Counted from the stretch's first letter, positions 27,612-36,596 are shown. The stretch is 64,000 nt of DNA from Halosolutus gelatinilyticus (GCF_023028105.1 NZ_CP095491.1:3100001-3164000); one strand, 5' to 3'. Numbers and translations are program-made. The notes: a model not told the origin generated them from the sequence alone.

Positions 27612-28150
27612 TCGCAGCCGAGCGTCCGGATCGATAGCCGCGTCCGACGTCTCGGTGGAACGTAGCCACGGTCCCCGATCCGGTCTCGCAACGCCCTCGG
27701 CATCGACAGCGGGTCGATCGTCGACGACGGCCGACTCGACCATCTCGCTCTCGATCGGGTCCCGTTCGACGATCAGCGTTTGGACGACCTGCGTCTCGAC
27801 GGTTCGGTCGTCACGGTCTCGCCCCGCCGGAGTGAATCCTCGAACTCGTCCCGACCGAGATCCGCGCGAGCGAACGAGTGGCCGGGCCTTCGCCGCCGCG
27901 AATCCGGACGAACGGTGGCACGCACTTCGGCCCACTCCCTGATCCGTTCGGGGTCGGTGGTCATCCGTCGCCGTTCCGGTTCGCACGCGTCGGCCGGTGG
28001 TGTGTCGTTCGCCATCGCGCGCTGGCACGGTCGACGTCCGGGGATCACTCCGCGGCTCTGCAGTCGACACCGCCGCTTCGGGACTCGGAAATCTCGACTC
28101 GCATCGCCTATCAACGTCCTTTTGGTCGGTCGGACCGAGTTACTGTCACG
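27612..28150. other. Ambiguous intergenic region between katG and the AlkA-like gene
   Basis: A 539-bp gap with GC-rich, codon-like sequence on both strands but no frame that is clearly a gene. The best short leftward frame is listed separately (27773-27964). On the plus strand 27690-27850 also reads as open protein-like sequence without a good start. It may hold remnants of a decayed gene. Confidence 0.35.
27773..27964 (-). CDS. Possible small hypothetical protein
   Basis: Sixty-three codons beginning MTTDPERIREWAEVRATVRP. The opening resembles that of short haloarchaeal hypothetical proteins (charged helix with an IREWAE motif), whereas the second half is Arg/Ser-rich and less convincing. 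An in-frame ATG at 28015 adds 17 residues. It could be a decayed or frameshifted copy. No function can be proposed. Confidence 0.3.
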   Translation of the reverse strand: MTTDPERIREWAEVRATVRPDSRRRRPGHSFARADLGRDEFEDSLRRGETVTTEPSRRRSSKR

Positions 28151-28762
28151 ATGGCTGACCCCGACCCCGCCGTCCGGAACGATCCGGAAACCATCCTTCG
28201 GGAGGACCCCGTGATGGCTACCGTCATCGATCGTCACGATCCCCATCCGCTCGAACCGGTCGAGAACGAGTTCGAGCGCCTTTGCGTGTCGATCATCAAC
28301 CAGCAGTTGTCAACGGCCAGCGCGGCCGCCGTCCGCGATCGCGTGTTCGAAACGCTCGACGGCATCGTCACCCCGGAGTCGATCCTCGTTGCACCGCGAG
28401 GCGAGTTGCTGGACGCGGGACTCTCCCGGACGAAAGTCGACTACGTTCGAAACGCCGCTTTCGCGTTCCAGGAGCGCGATCTCACGCGCGAGGGGCTTGC
28501 CGACTACACGAACGACGAGGTGATCGCCGAACTCACGGATATCAAGGGAATCGGCGCCTGGACCGCCCGTATGTACCTCATGTTCGTCCTGCAGCGGCCC
28601 GACGTGCTCCCGCTCGGCGACCTCGCGATCCGCCGCGGCATCGAACGGCTGTACAACGAGGGCGAGGAACTGACCCGGGCGGAGATGCGCGAGATCGCCG
28701 AGCCGTGGCGGCCGCACCGAAGCCTCGCGTCGCGGTACATCTGGGCCGAGTACGAAGGCTGA
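28151..28762 (+). CDS. DNA-3-methyladenine glycosylase II-like (AlkA/HhH-GPD)
   Basis: A 203-residue protein from MADPDPAVRNDPETIL. The HhH-GPD fold is shown by SIINQQLSTASAAAVRDRVF, the helix-hairpin-helix IKGIGAWTARM (131-141) and the following PLGDLAIRRG with catalytic Asp157. It removes alkylated purines in base excision repair. It is compact, lacking the N-terminal AlkA extension, as is common in archaea. No [4Fe-4S] Cys cluster is present, which argues against the Nth/MutY branch. Confidence 0.9.
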   Translation: MADPDPAVRNDPETILREDPVMATVIDRHDPHPLEPVENEFERLCVSIINQQLSTASAAAVRDRVFETLDGIVTPESILVAPRGELLDAGLSRTKVDYVRNAAFAFQERDLTREGLADYTNDEVIAELTDIKGIGAWTARMYLMFVLQRPDVLPLGDLAIRRGIERLYNEGEELTRAEMREIAEPWRPHRSLASRYIWAEYEG

Positions 28763-28940
28763 CCGAACGCCGAGACCGCCGAGGGGTTCGCGCGGCGTGA
28801 CGTCGCCGTCCGACGCCGCGAGATCGTCAAGGGTCCAGAACTTGCGTTCCGCGAGCGAACGCTGGGCGCCGATGAGTTCCGGGTCGGTACTCGGTCTCAG
28901 GCGCTGAATTTAGCACGGTGGCGCCGGTACCGGAGAGCGG

Positions 28941-29468
28941 ATGCAGCCGATCGTCCATCCCGTCGTCGGATACGTCTGCTACGCGGCCTACGTGCGCCTC
29001 GATCGGGGAGAGGCGCCCGCGTCGGCGCCCGCGATGGTCGCCGCGCTTGGCGCCACAGTCCCGGACCTGATCGACAAACCGCCCTGGCTGCTCGGCGCGG
29101 TCGACGTCGGTCGAACTGTCGGCCACTCGCTGCTGTTCGCGATTCCCGCGGTCGTCGCGGTCTGGCTGCTCGCACGGCGTCGCGGACACGATCGGCTCGG
29201 CGTCGCGTTCGCGATCGGCTACTGCTCCCACGTCGCGACGGACGTTCCGTGGCACGTGCTCGCCGGCGATTACCGCGAACTCGGCTTCCTGCTCTGGCCG
29301 ATCACGCCGATGCCACCGTACACGGGAACGAAAGTGCTCGGAACCCTCGCGGGTGTCGAGGTTACGACGCTGTGGCTCGAAGCGATCGTTCTCGTCGCCG
29401 GCGTCGCGCTGTGGTGGCGGGACGGTCGACCGGGACTCGAATCGATCCGGCGCGCGGTCCAAGGATAG
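28941..29468 (+). CDS. YdjM-like membrane-bound metal-dependent hydrolase family protein
   Basis: A 175-residue protein with about four hydrophobic segments and conserved charged positions typical of the YdjM/LexA-binding membrane hydrolase family: PDLIDKPP, GRTVGHSLLF and YCSHVATDVPWH, where the His/Asp residues would bind metal. A second member of the same broad family is encoded at 44.1 kb. Catalytic function has not been established for the family as far as I know. The gap before it (28763-28940) shows a TTTAGC element about 30 nt upstream. Confidence 0.75.
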   Translation: MQPIVHPVVGYVCYAAYVRLDRGEAPASAPAMVAALGATVPDLIDKPPWLLGAVDVGRTVGHSLLFAIPAVVAVWLLARRRGHDRLGVAFAIGYCSHVATDVPWHVLAGDYRELGFLLWPITPMPPYTGTKVLGTLAGVEVTTLWLEAIVLVAGVALWWRDGRPGLESIRRAVQG

Positions 29469-29534
29469 CGCTATCCGAAGCCGCCGCGAGTAGCGCGCAC
29501 CGCCGAGGGGAGCGCGGAAAACGGAACCGGCGAG

Positions 29535-30113
29535 TCAGATCGCGTACCCGTCGTTTCGCAGCGCGAGTTCGACCGCGCGATCGAACCGCCCGCGCAGGTC
29601 GGGGTCGAACGTCTCAACGCGCTCGTCGGGTTCCGTCAGTTCGAGGCGGCGTTCGGTCCCGTCACCGTCGCTATCGACGGGGCGGTACGTCTGGGTGAAC
29701 TTTCGGCTGTCGTTTCCGTAGGCGGTCACCGTCACGTCGTCCACGTCCGACTGTCCGCTCACGTTCACCCGCTCGAAATCCGTGAGGTTCGTGCTGAGCC
29801 CCCCCGTTGCGAGCTTTCGTTCGAGCGACTCGCGGTCCCACTCGCGGCGCTCGCCAGTTTCTCGCTCCGTCCCGATGACCGTCGTCGGCCCGATCGTCTC
29901 GATCGTCCACTTCCTGAGTGACCCGGACGCGAGTTCCTCCGCCGTTCGCGCGCGGATATCACCCTCCTGGACCGTATCGCCCTCTTCGATGCGGATGTAG
30001 CGCGGGTTCGCCGCCGGGACGTCGAGAACGATCTCGCCGGAGTCGGTGCTGACGAGCGCTTCGACACCTTCGATCGTCCGAGGCTCCAACTGCCGTTCGC
30101 TGTTGTGGCTCAT
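29535..30113 (-). CDS. Conserved-looking haloarchaeal hypothetical protein
   Basis: A 192-residue soluble protein, acidic, with no membrane segment or signal. The N-terminal half (residues 15-60) has beta-rich sequence such as NPRYIRIEEGDTVQEGDI, and the C-terminus is a helix DPDLRGRFDRAVELALRND. Codon use matches neighbouring genes, so it is very likely real. I do not recognise the fold. The ATG is preceded 4-13 nt upstream by the perfect palindrome TGTGATCACA (30118-30127), which could be a repressor site over the start. Confidence 0.7.
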   Translation of the reverse strand: MSHNSERQLEPRTIEGVEALVSTDSGEIVLDVPAANPRYIRIEEGDTVQEGDIRARTAEELASGSLRKWTIETIGPTTVIGTERETGERREWDRESLERKLATGGLSTNLTDFERVNVSGQSDVDDVTVTAYGNDSRKFTQTYRPVDSDGDGTERRLELTEPDERVETFDPDLRGRFDRAVELALRNDGYAI

Positions 30114-30256
30114 GTGGTGTGATCACATTCACATAGGTGCGGAACTGTATCTAAGGATGACGCCGAACCCGTGGATCACGGTGCGGCGGGCGGCACGCTC
30201 GGGAGTCTCTACCTTACCTACAGATTCGGAGAATTCCTCCGGGATACCGACGGCTA

Positions 30257-32872
30257 CTATCGGGGGCTCGACTCGTTTCTCGCGCAGTGCGAGTCCGAAC
30301 AGCACCGCTCTTCGTCCCGTTTTTCGAACCGATCGGGAACCTCCGGGTCCACGTGCGCGAGCCGCATCGCGTTGCCCGTCACGCCGAGGCTCATCCCCAT
30401 ATCGCCGATGACGACCGCGTGGATCACCGTCACGATACCGAGCGGGGCCCCAGCAGCGAGGACGGCCTTGACCGCCAGGCTCGACCAGATGTTCTGGCGG
30501 ATGACGTCGTTCGCCGTCCGCGAGAGGTCATAGAGGTAGGGTAGTCTGGTGAGGTCGTCGCCCATGAGCGCGACGTCGGCCGTCTCCAGCGCGGTATCGG
30601 TCCCGGCAGCACCCATCGCGATGCCGACCGAGGCGCTCGCGAGCGCCGGCGCGTCGTTGATGCCGTCGCCGACCATCGCGACGCGACCCTCCCGATCGTC
30701 GCCATCCCGTCCGTCGTCGGTCCGGCGCTCCAGCCGATCGATCCACTCGAGCTTCTCGTCGGGGAGCAGTTCGGCGTGGTACTCATCGATGCCGACGTCG
30801 GCCGCGATCGCGCGGGCGGTTCCCTCGTTGTCGCCGGTGAGCATCACCACGCGAACGCCCTGGGCCTGCAGCCGCGAGACGGCCCACTTCGCGTCGGGGC
30901 GGACTCGGTCGGCGACGCCGACGACGCCGATCGGCCCGTCCTCGGTGCCGACGATCACGACGGTCTTGCCCTCGGCCTCGAGATCGGGGACGACCTCCGA
31001 CAGAACGTCCAGACAGCCCTCGCGATCGCACTGCGGCCGATCTTGCCCGTCGTACCCGAGTTCGGCGAGCGACGTACCGCCGTCGGTGGTCGCGTGCGCG
31101 TGTTCGAGATCCGCGAGCCCGTCGAACAGGTCCGGCTTGCCGACGTAGTGGGTTCGCCCGTCGACGTCGGCGCGAACGCCCTTGCCCGTCAGCGCCTCGA
31201 AGTTCGAGACGTCGAACTCGGCGACAGCGACGCCCCGCTTCTCGGCGTAGCCGACGATCGCCTGCCCGATCGGGTGTTCGCTGCGACGTTCGACGGCGCT
31301 CGCCCGGCGGAGGACGGTCTCCTCGTCGGCGCCCTCGAGCGGGATGACGTCGGTCACCGAGAGGTCGCCCTCGGTGAGCGTTCCCGTCTTGTCCACGGCG
31401 AGGACGTTGCTCTCGGCGATCGCCTCGAGGTGGCGACCGCCCTTGATCAGGACGCCGTTACGGGCGGCGCTCGTGATCCCCGAGACGACGCTGACCGGCG
31501 TCGAGATGACGAACGCACAGGGGCAGGCGATGACGAGGAGGGTCAAGCCGACGATGAACCAGTAGTTCCAGGACGCCCCCAGCAGGGGCGGCACGACGGC
31601 GAAACCCACGGCGAGCGCGACCACGATCGGCGTGTACACGTTCGCGAACCGATCGACGAACTGCTCGCGCTCGGTCTTCTCGCGTTCGGCGTCCTCGACC
31701 ATGCGGACGATCCGGGCGATCGTCGAGTCGTCGGCCTCGCTCTCGACCTCGACTTCGAGGTAGCCCGACTCGGGGATCGTCCCGGCGTACACCTCGTCGC
31801 CGACCGCCTTGTCGGCGGGGACGCTCTCGCCGGTGATCGGCGACTGGTCGATCGCGCTTTCGCCTTCCAGAACCGTGCCGTCCGCGGGAATTTTGTCGCC
31901 GGGTCGAACGACGACGACGTCGCCGCGCTCGAGCGTCTCGACGGGCACCGTCTCCTCGGTTCCGTCGTCGCGCTTGACGGTCGCCGTGTCCGGCGAGAGG
32001 TCCATCAACTCCCGCAGCGAGTCGCGCGCGCGGTCCATCGAGAATCGCTCGAGCAACTCGGCGACGCTGAACAGCACCGCGAGCGTCGCGCCCTCGAAGG
32101 GGTGGTGAGCCGCCACGCTCGCGACGATGCCGGCGCTCATCAGGAAGTCGATGTCGAGACTCCGATTTCGCGCCGAGTAGTAGCCGTTTCGCAGGATCGG
32201 CGCCCCGGCGATCGCCGCGGCCGCGACGAACAGTATCGCGGAGAGATCGTAGGTGCGACCGATCGCGGCGAACAGCGTCGGATCGGCGGCCGGAAGCAGG
32301 TATTCGAGCACCAGGCCGACGCTCAGGAGGACGGCGCCGACGCCGGTCGAGACGGCGCGGCGGCTCTTCCAGACCGGGTCCTGATCGCCAATCGAGTCGC
32401 GCTCGTCGCTCACCGGCGTCGCGTCGTAGCCGGCGGAGCCGATCGCGTCGACGACCGCTTCGGGGCCGGTCTCCTCGGAGACGGTGACGGTGACGCGGCC
32501 AGACGTCGGGCGAGCCTCGATCTCGCGGACGCCGTCGACGCTCGCGAGGGCGTTCTCGACCTTATTCGCACAGGAGGCGCAGTCCATCTCCGGAACCGAA
32601 ACCGTCAGTTCCGATTCCGCGTCGTCGATCGCGTAGCCGGCCGCGCGGACCCGATCGCGGATCTCGGCCTCGGAGGCGCGGGTCGGGTCGTACGCGACGA
32701 CGAGGCGGCCGCTGGTCACCTGCGCGTCGATGTCGTCGATCCCGTCGAGTCGCTCGACGCTGTTCGTCACCTTGCCGGCGCAGGAGGGACAGTCCATCTC
32801 CGGGACGCGCAACTCGAGTGTCCGGGCCGCGTCGGGCGGCGTATCGGGAGATGAGGGAGTAGACGCAGTCAT
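30257..32872 (-). CDS. Heavy-metal P1B-type ATPase, Zn2+/Cd2+ subgroup
   Basis: An 871-residue exporter. Two N-terminal HMA domains carry MDCPSC (Cys28/Cys31) and MDCASC (Cys98/Cys101). The membrane metal site is CPC (450-452) in CPCAFVISTP, phosphorylation Asp494 is in DKTGTLTEGD, and the hinge is MVGDGINDAPAL. CPC followed by SxP plus Lys and the Asp in VIGDMGMSL near the end point to the P1B-2 (Zn/Cd/Pb) group rather than Cu. A Cys/His-rich insert lies near residues 585-620 (HAHATTDGG, PQCDREGC). It is preceded by a palindromic operator and a Cys-rich regulator gene. Confidence 0.92.
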   Translation of the reverse strand: MTASTPSSPDTPPDAARTLELRVPEMDCPSCAGKVTNSVERLDGIDDIDAQVTSGRLVVAYDPTRASEAEIRDRVRAAGYAIDDAESELTVSVPEMDCASCANKVENALASVDGVREIEARPTSGRVTVTVSEETGPEAVVDAIGSAGYDATPVSDERDSIGDQDPVWKSRRAVSTGVGAVLLSVGLVLEYLLPAADPTLFAAIGRTYDLSAILFVAAAAIAGAPILRNGYYSARNRSLDIDFLMSAGIVASVAAHHPFEGATLAVLFSVAELLERFSMDRARDSLRELMDLSPDTATVKRDDGTEETVPVETLERGDVVVVRPGDKIPADGTVLEGESAIDQSPITGESVPADKAVGDEVYAGTIPESGYLEVEVESEADDSTIARIVRMVEDAEREKTEREQFVDRFANVYTPIVVALAVGFAVVPPLLGASWNYWFIVGLTLLVIACPCAFVISTPVSVVSGITSAARNGVLIKGGRHLEAIAESNVLAVDKTGTLTEGDLSVTDVIPLEGADEETVLRRASAVERRSEHPIGQAIVGYAEKRGVAVAEFDVSNFEALTGKGVRADVDGRTHYVGKPDLFDGLADLEHAHATTDGGTSLAELGYDGQDRPQCDREGCLDVLSEVVPDLEAEGKTVVIVGTEDGPIGVVGVADRVRPDAKWAVSRLQAQGVRVVMLTGDNEGTARAIAADVGIDEYHAELLPDEKLEWIDRLERRTDDGRDGDDREGRVAMVGDGINDAPALASASVGIAMGAAGTDTALETADVALMGDDLTRLPYLYDLSRTANDVIRQNIWSSLAVKAVLAAGAPLGIVTVIHAVVIGDMGMSLGVTGNAMRLAHVDPEVPDRFEKRDEERCCSDSHCARNESSPR

Positions 32873-32907
32873 TACGAACCAGTAGTAGCCCGGGACCCAT
32901 ACGGATT

Positions 32908-32925
32908 ATTTGGCGCACGCCAAAT
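32908..32925. promoter_or_regulatory. Palindromic operator ATTTGGC-N4-GCCAAAT over the ATPase promoter
   Basis: A perfect 7-bp inverted repeat with spacer GCAC. On the minus strand GCCAAATAATCC continues from the right arm, so the palindrome overlaps the BRE/TATA-like element (AAATAATC) that precedes the ATPase ATG by about 35 nt. The position is ideal for repression or metal-controlled activation. The likely binder is the regulator encoded immediately upstream, but that is inference. Confidence 0.6.
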
Positions 32926-33002
32926 CCGGCGCCCGTTCGGAATGGGGTCGTCCCGGACCGAACGGACTTCGGCGCGACCGAGCCGGCTCGATTCGATCGC
33001 GA

Positions 33003-33764
33003 TCAGATCCCCGCGGTTTCGGAGGGAGCGGTCAGCGTTTCGATCGATGCGTCCTCCGCGACGAACGTCGACGCGAGGCTGGCCTCGGCCCGCCGGAGCC
33101 GGTAGGAGAGGGTCGATCGCGGCACGTCGAGTTCGTCGGCGAGGTCGGAGAGTTCGATCCGGCGCGGCGTCTCGTAGTAGCCGCGTTCGACGGCCGCTCG
33201 CAGCGCCTCGCGCTGTTCGTCCGGTAACTCTCCCTCGGACTCCGGACGGTTTCGATCGGGATCGAGTTCCGTCACCCGCAGCATCTCGATGCCCGTACAC
33301 TCGCCGACTTCCTCGCCGAGGGCGTCGAAGAACTCGTGGATCGGCGCGTCGCTGCCGAGGACGATCCGCCAGCGGTAGCGCCGCCCCTCGCGGTAGGTCT
33401 CGAACAGGAGGCCCTCGCCGAGGTACTCGAGCGCGACGTGGGGAACCGACGTGCAGACGTTCGTCCGCTCCCAGTAGGTGTAGACGACCAGCGTCCCGTT
33501 CGATCGATCGAGCACCTGCACCTCGCAGTCGGCGCCGCAGTCGTCCTTGACGAGACAGTCCGCGAAGTAGTCGGCCGTCTCGTACGCGGCTTCGAGTTCC
33601 GCGAGCGCCTGCTCGGAGCCGGTGGCGTGATCGACCCGCCAGAGGCTGTCGCTCGTGACGTGACACGACAGCGATCGGATCGTCGTGTCCGGGTGGTCCG
33701 CGAGCACGTCGGCGACGGGGTTCGTCCCGGGTTCGTACTCGAGGGCGAAGACGAATTCTCTCAT
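33003..33764 (-). CDS. Bat-type HTH regulator with Cys-rich sensor domain
   Basis: A 253-residue protein. The C-terminus (about residues 190-235) is an HTH_10 domain of the bacterio-opsin activator type: RGYYETPRRIELSDLADELD then PRSTLSYRLRRAEA. The N-terminal domain contains SLSCH (Cys34), DCLVKDDCGADCEV (Cys70, Cys76, Cys80) and NVCTS (Cys104), a cluster suited to binding a thiophilic metal. It lies 130 bp upstream of the P-type ATPase on the same strand, so it probably regulates that exporter in response to Zn, Cd or a similar ion. Confidence 0.85.
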   Translation of the reverse strand: MREFVFALEYEPGTNPVADVLADHPDTTIRSLSCHVTSDSLWRVDHATGSEQALAELEAAYETADYFADCLVKDDCGADCEVQVLDRSNGTLVVYTYWERTNVCTSVPHVALEYLGEGLLFETYREGRRYRWRIVLGSDAPIHEFFDALGEEVGECTGIEMLRVTELDPDRNRPESEGELPDEQREALRAAVERGYYETPRRIELSDLADELDVPRSTLSYRLRRAEASLASTFVAEDASIETLTAPSETAGI

Positions 33765-33877
33765 ACGAGCGAATACGCGGTCGCGCGGAATAGGGTTCCC
33801 GGTTCGCGAGGTCGTTTTCAGGCCCTGAAATCTGACGGGATATTCATTGCTGCATGTCAGTACCTTGTTCGTGACTT

Positions 33878-35749
33878 ATGCCGGGAAGATACAACTCGTC
33901 GGACGGGGAACGAAAACGCGGAAACGGCGTAAACGGCGGAAACATGCCGGGGATCGATCGTCGGCGATTCCTCGCGCTCACCGGAACGACGGCCGGCGCG
34001 ATCGCGGTCGGATCGGCCCCGGCGACCGCGGCTCGGGAGTATCAGGAGGTCACCGACGTCCCCGGCTTCAGTTGCGATCACCCGCAGTTCACCTGCGGGC
34101 AGGAGGTGACCGCCGCGGGCGGGATGGTCTCGACGGTCGATCCGATCGCCGGCGGCGTCGCGGCGCGAATTCTCCGGGAGGGCGGGAACGCGATCGACGC
34201 CGCGATCGCGCTCCAGTACGTCCTGACCGTCACGCAACCGCACGGCTCGGGGATCGGCGGCGGCGGGTTCATGGTCGTCTACGACGCCGAGTCGGATTCG
34301 GTCGACGTCGTCAACAGCCGCGAGCGCGCCTCGCAGGGGGCGACGCCGGACATGTTCCTCGACAACCAGGGGGACGAGATCCCCTTCGACCAGGCGATCC
34401 AGACCGGCGAGGCGATGGGCGCACCCGGAACGGTAAAAGGGCTCGAGACGGCGCGCGACCTGTACGGCAGCAAATCCCGACAACGGTTGATCAACCCGGC
34501 GATCAAACTGGCCCGCGACGGCTTTACGGTCGACTGGTTCCTCGCCGAGCAGATCGCGACCAACGCAGCGAAGTTCAACGAGGCGGCCCTCGACGTCTTC
34601 ACCGACGAGAACGGCGCCCTCTACGAAGAGAGCGACACGATGACCAATCCGGATCTCGCCGGGACCCTCGAATGCATCAAACGCGACGGAGCCGACGCGT
34701 TCTACGAGGGACCGATCGCCGAGGATCTCGCGGCCGAGATCCAGCGCCACGCCCGCGACCCAGAGCGCGCCGTCGACGCGGACGACCTCGCAGAGTACGA
34801 TGTGACCCTCGACGAGCCGGTCCGCAAGGAGTGGCGCGGCGTCGAACTCGTCGGGCAGCCGCTCCCGAGCTCCGGCCCGTCGGTCGTGGCGATGATCCTC
34901 CGGATGCTCGAGTTCCTCGGTATCGACGAGTACGAGCTCCGATCGCCGGAGCTGTACCACCTGATCGCCGAGGCGACGATCGTCGCGTGGGGCGATCGGA
35001 TGGAGCACATGGGCGACCCCGAGTTCGTCGACGTCCCGATCGACGAACTGCTCTCGGACGAGTACCTGCAGGAGCGCGCGGACCTGATCGAACTGGGCCG
35101 ATCGGTCATGGACGACACCGAGGGCTGCTTCGGCGGCGGCAATCCGGGGGAAATCCACGACGACGGGCAGACGACCCACTTCTCGGTCGTCGATCGCTGG
35201 GGCAACGCGGTCTCCTATACCTCGACGATCGAGCAGTTCATGGGCTCGGGCAAGATGGTCCCCGGTCGCGGATTTATGATCAACAACGAGCTCACGGACT
35301 TCGACTTCGCGCCGGGCGGCGCGAACCAGCCGAACGCCTGGAAGCGTCCGCTGAGCAGCATGAGTCCGATGCTGGTCCTGCGCGACGGCGAGCCGGAGTT
35401 CACCGCCGGGTCGCCCGGCGGCTGGTCGATCATCTCCACGACGCTGCAGACGATCCTGTACCGGTACGTCTACGGACTCGGCCCGCTGGAGGCGGTCACG
35501 GAGCCGAACATCTACACCCACTACTGCGGCGGGATCGGCTGGGACGAGGGCGTCCCGGCGGCGGCCCGCGACACCACCACGGCGTGGGGGCAGGACTGGG
35601 ACGACGAACCCAGCACCCTTGGAAACGTCCAGGTCATCGACATCGGCGAGGACGAATTCACCGGCGCGGCCGATCCGAACCGCGCCGGCCAGGCCGTCGG
35701 CCTCGATCGACCCGGCAGCGGTGGCGGATGCGGACCCGATCGGGACTGA
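33878..35749 (+). CDS. Gamma-glutamyltransferase, Tat-exported
   Basis: A 623-residue Ntn hydrolase. The N-terminus carries DRRRFLALTGTTAGAIAVGS, a twin-arginine signal; an in-frame ATG at 33944 is an alternative start just before it. The autoprocessing and catalytic Thr is Thr433 in GQTTHFSVVDRWGN, and PLPSSGPSVV and SSMSPMLVL are further family landmarks. It would be cleaved into large and small subunits and act on extracellular gamma-glutamyl compounds (haloarchaea use gamma-glutamylcysteine) or poly-gamma-glutamate. It is monocistronic. Confidence 0.93.
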   Translation: MPGRYNSSDGERKRGNGVNGGNMPGIDRRRFLALTGTTAGAIAVGSAPATAAREYQEVTDVPGFSCDHPQFTCGQEVTAAGGMVSTVDPIAGGVAARILREGGNAIDAAIALQYVLTVTQPHGSGIGGGGFMVVYDAESDSVDVVNSRERASQGATPDMFLDNQGDEIPFDQAIQTGEAMGAPGTVKGLETARDLYGSKSRQRLINPAIKLARDGFTVDWFLAEQIATNAAKFNEAALDVFTDENGALYEESDTMTNPDLAGTLECIKRDGADAFYEGPIAEDLAAEIQRHARDPERAVDADDLAEYDVTLDEPVRKEWRGVELVGQPLPSSGPSVVAMILRMLEFLGIDEYELRSPELYHLIAEATIVAWGDRMEHMGDPEFVDVPIDELLSDEYLQERADLIELGRSVMDDTEGCFGGGNPGEIHDDGQTTHFSVVDRWGNAVSYTSTIEQFMGSGKMVPGRGFMINNELTDFDFAPGGANQPNAWKRPLSSMSPMLVLRDGEPEFTAGSPGGWSIISTTLQTILYRYVYGLGPLEAVTEPNIYTHYCGGIGWDEGVPAAARDTTTAWGQDWDDEPSTLGNVQVIDIGEDEFTGAADPNRAGQAVGLDRPGSGGGCGPDRD

Positions 35750-35836
35750 GAGTCGCGCTCGGTCGTAATCGGTCCCCGGGCAACCGGGGCCGACGCGCAC
35801 TAACGGATTTCCCTCCGGGGAACGTACGTCGCTTTG

Positions 35837-36334
35837 ATGGCGTCACCGACGGTCGACGGACGACTCCGCGGCTTCTGGTCGTTCTACCGACGGTACACGA
35901 CCACGCCGATCCACGCCGCCGCCGCCGCCGCCCTGACGATCTTCGGCATCCTCGTCTTCGTCGACCCGTGGTTCGCGGCGCTCGCGATCGGCGCCTACGT
36001 CCTCCCGCCCGTCGTGCTGTACGTCTTCGACGCCGACGCCGTGCCCGAGGGACGGACGTCGCCGGCAGTGACGGAGCCCGACCGGAGGGATCGGGCGCCG
36101 GCCACCCAGGAGTACGCGCCGGCGGTCGATCGCGCGAGGACATCCGGTGGCGGCGATACGGATACCGATTCGGATACGGATCGGGACGACGGCGACACGG
36201 ACTCGGACAGCGACGACGGGGACACTGATTCCGATACCGACGACGGAGATACGGATTCGGATTCTGACGACGGAGATACGGATTCGGATTCCGACGACGG
36301 CGATTCGGATTCGGACTCCGATTGGAACAGTTGA
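35837..36334 (+). CDS. Small membrane protein with Asp/Ser repeat tail
   Basis: A 165-residue protein from ATG (MASPTVDGRLRGFWSFYRRY); the TTG before it is not required. Two hydrophobic helices (HAAAAAALTIFGILVFV, FAALAIGAYVLPPVVLYVF) are followed by an acidic tail from about residue 118 made of nine-residue units DGDTDSDSD. The membrane part resembles short haloarchaeal conserved membrane proteins; the tail comes from a DNA minisatellite. Function is unknown. Confidence 0.75.
   Translation: MASPTVDGRLRGFWSFYRRYTTTPIHAAAAAALTIFGILVFVDPWFAALAIGAYVLPPVVLYVFDADAVPEGRTSPAVTEPDRRDRAPATQEYAPAVDRARTSGGGDTDTDSDTDRDDGDTDSDSDDGDTDSDTDDGDTDSDSDDGDTDSDSDDGDSDSDSDWNS
36188..36322 (+). repeat. 27-bp coding minisatellite, five units
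   Basis: Five consecutive 27-bp units start at 36188, 36215, 36242, 36269 and 36296, each encoding a variant of DGDTDSDSD. Units three and four differ by a single base, which suggests recent duplication. The array forms the C-terminal tail of the membrane protein at 35837. Confidence 0.85.
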
Positions 36335-36385
36335 GAGTTGTGAACGAAACGCCTCAGATACGAGTGGGCCGACGACTGATGTGGA

Positions 36386-36402
36386 GGCCCGCTACGCGGG
36401 CC
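36386..36402. other. Strong hairpin in structured intergenic DNA
   Basis: GGCCCGC-TAC-GCGGGCC forms a 7-bp GC stem with a 3-nt loop just downstream of the membrane-protein gene. The surrounding 36340-36596 has further paired words, including GAAATTTCAC (36504-36513) and GTGAAATTC (36570-36578). It may be a terminator or 3' structure; no T-run follows directly. Confidence 0.45.
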
Positions 36403-36596
36403 GGAACGGAGGGAGAAGCGTCTTCGTGAGCGGAGCGAACGAAGGCTCGGAAGGCGCAGCCTGCGAACGACGTGAGCAGGGCCGTCTTCCGTAGCTTTTG
36501 ATCGAAATTTCACCGAGTGACAACACCCCGCGTGGCAGCTATGCTGCCGTCGGATCGCAAGAACGCAACGTGAAATTCTCAGGGGAAATTCCGGCT

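Noticed and set aside
28790-28910. Leftward start-less frame containing LIGAQRSLAERKFWTLDDLA
   Set aside because: It looks protein-like for about 50 codons but has an in-frame stop before any start and runs into the antisense of the AlkA-like gene.
30118-30127. TGTGATCACA as a CRP-type site
   Set aside because: It is a perfect palindrome close to a start codon, but CRP-family control is not established in haloarchaea and a 10-bp palindrome is expected by chance in a window this size. It is mentioned only in the gene entry.
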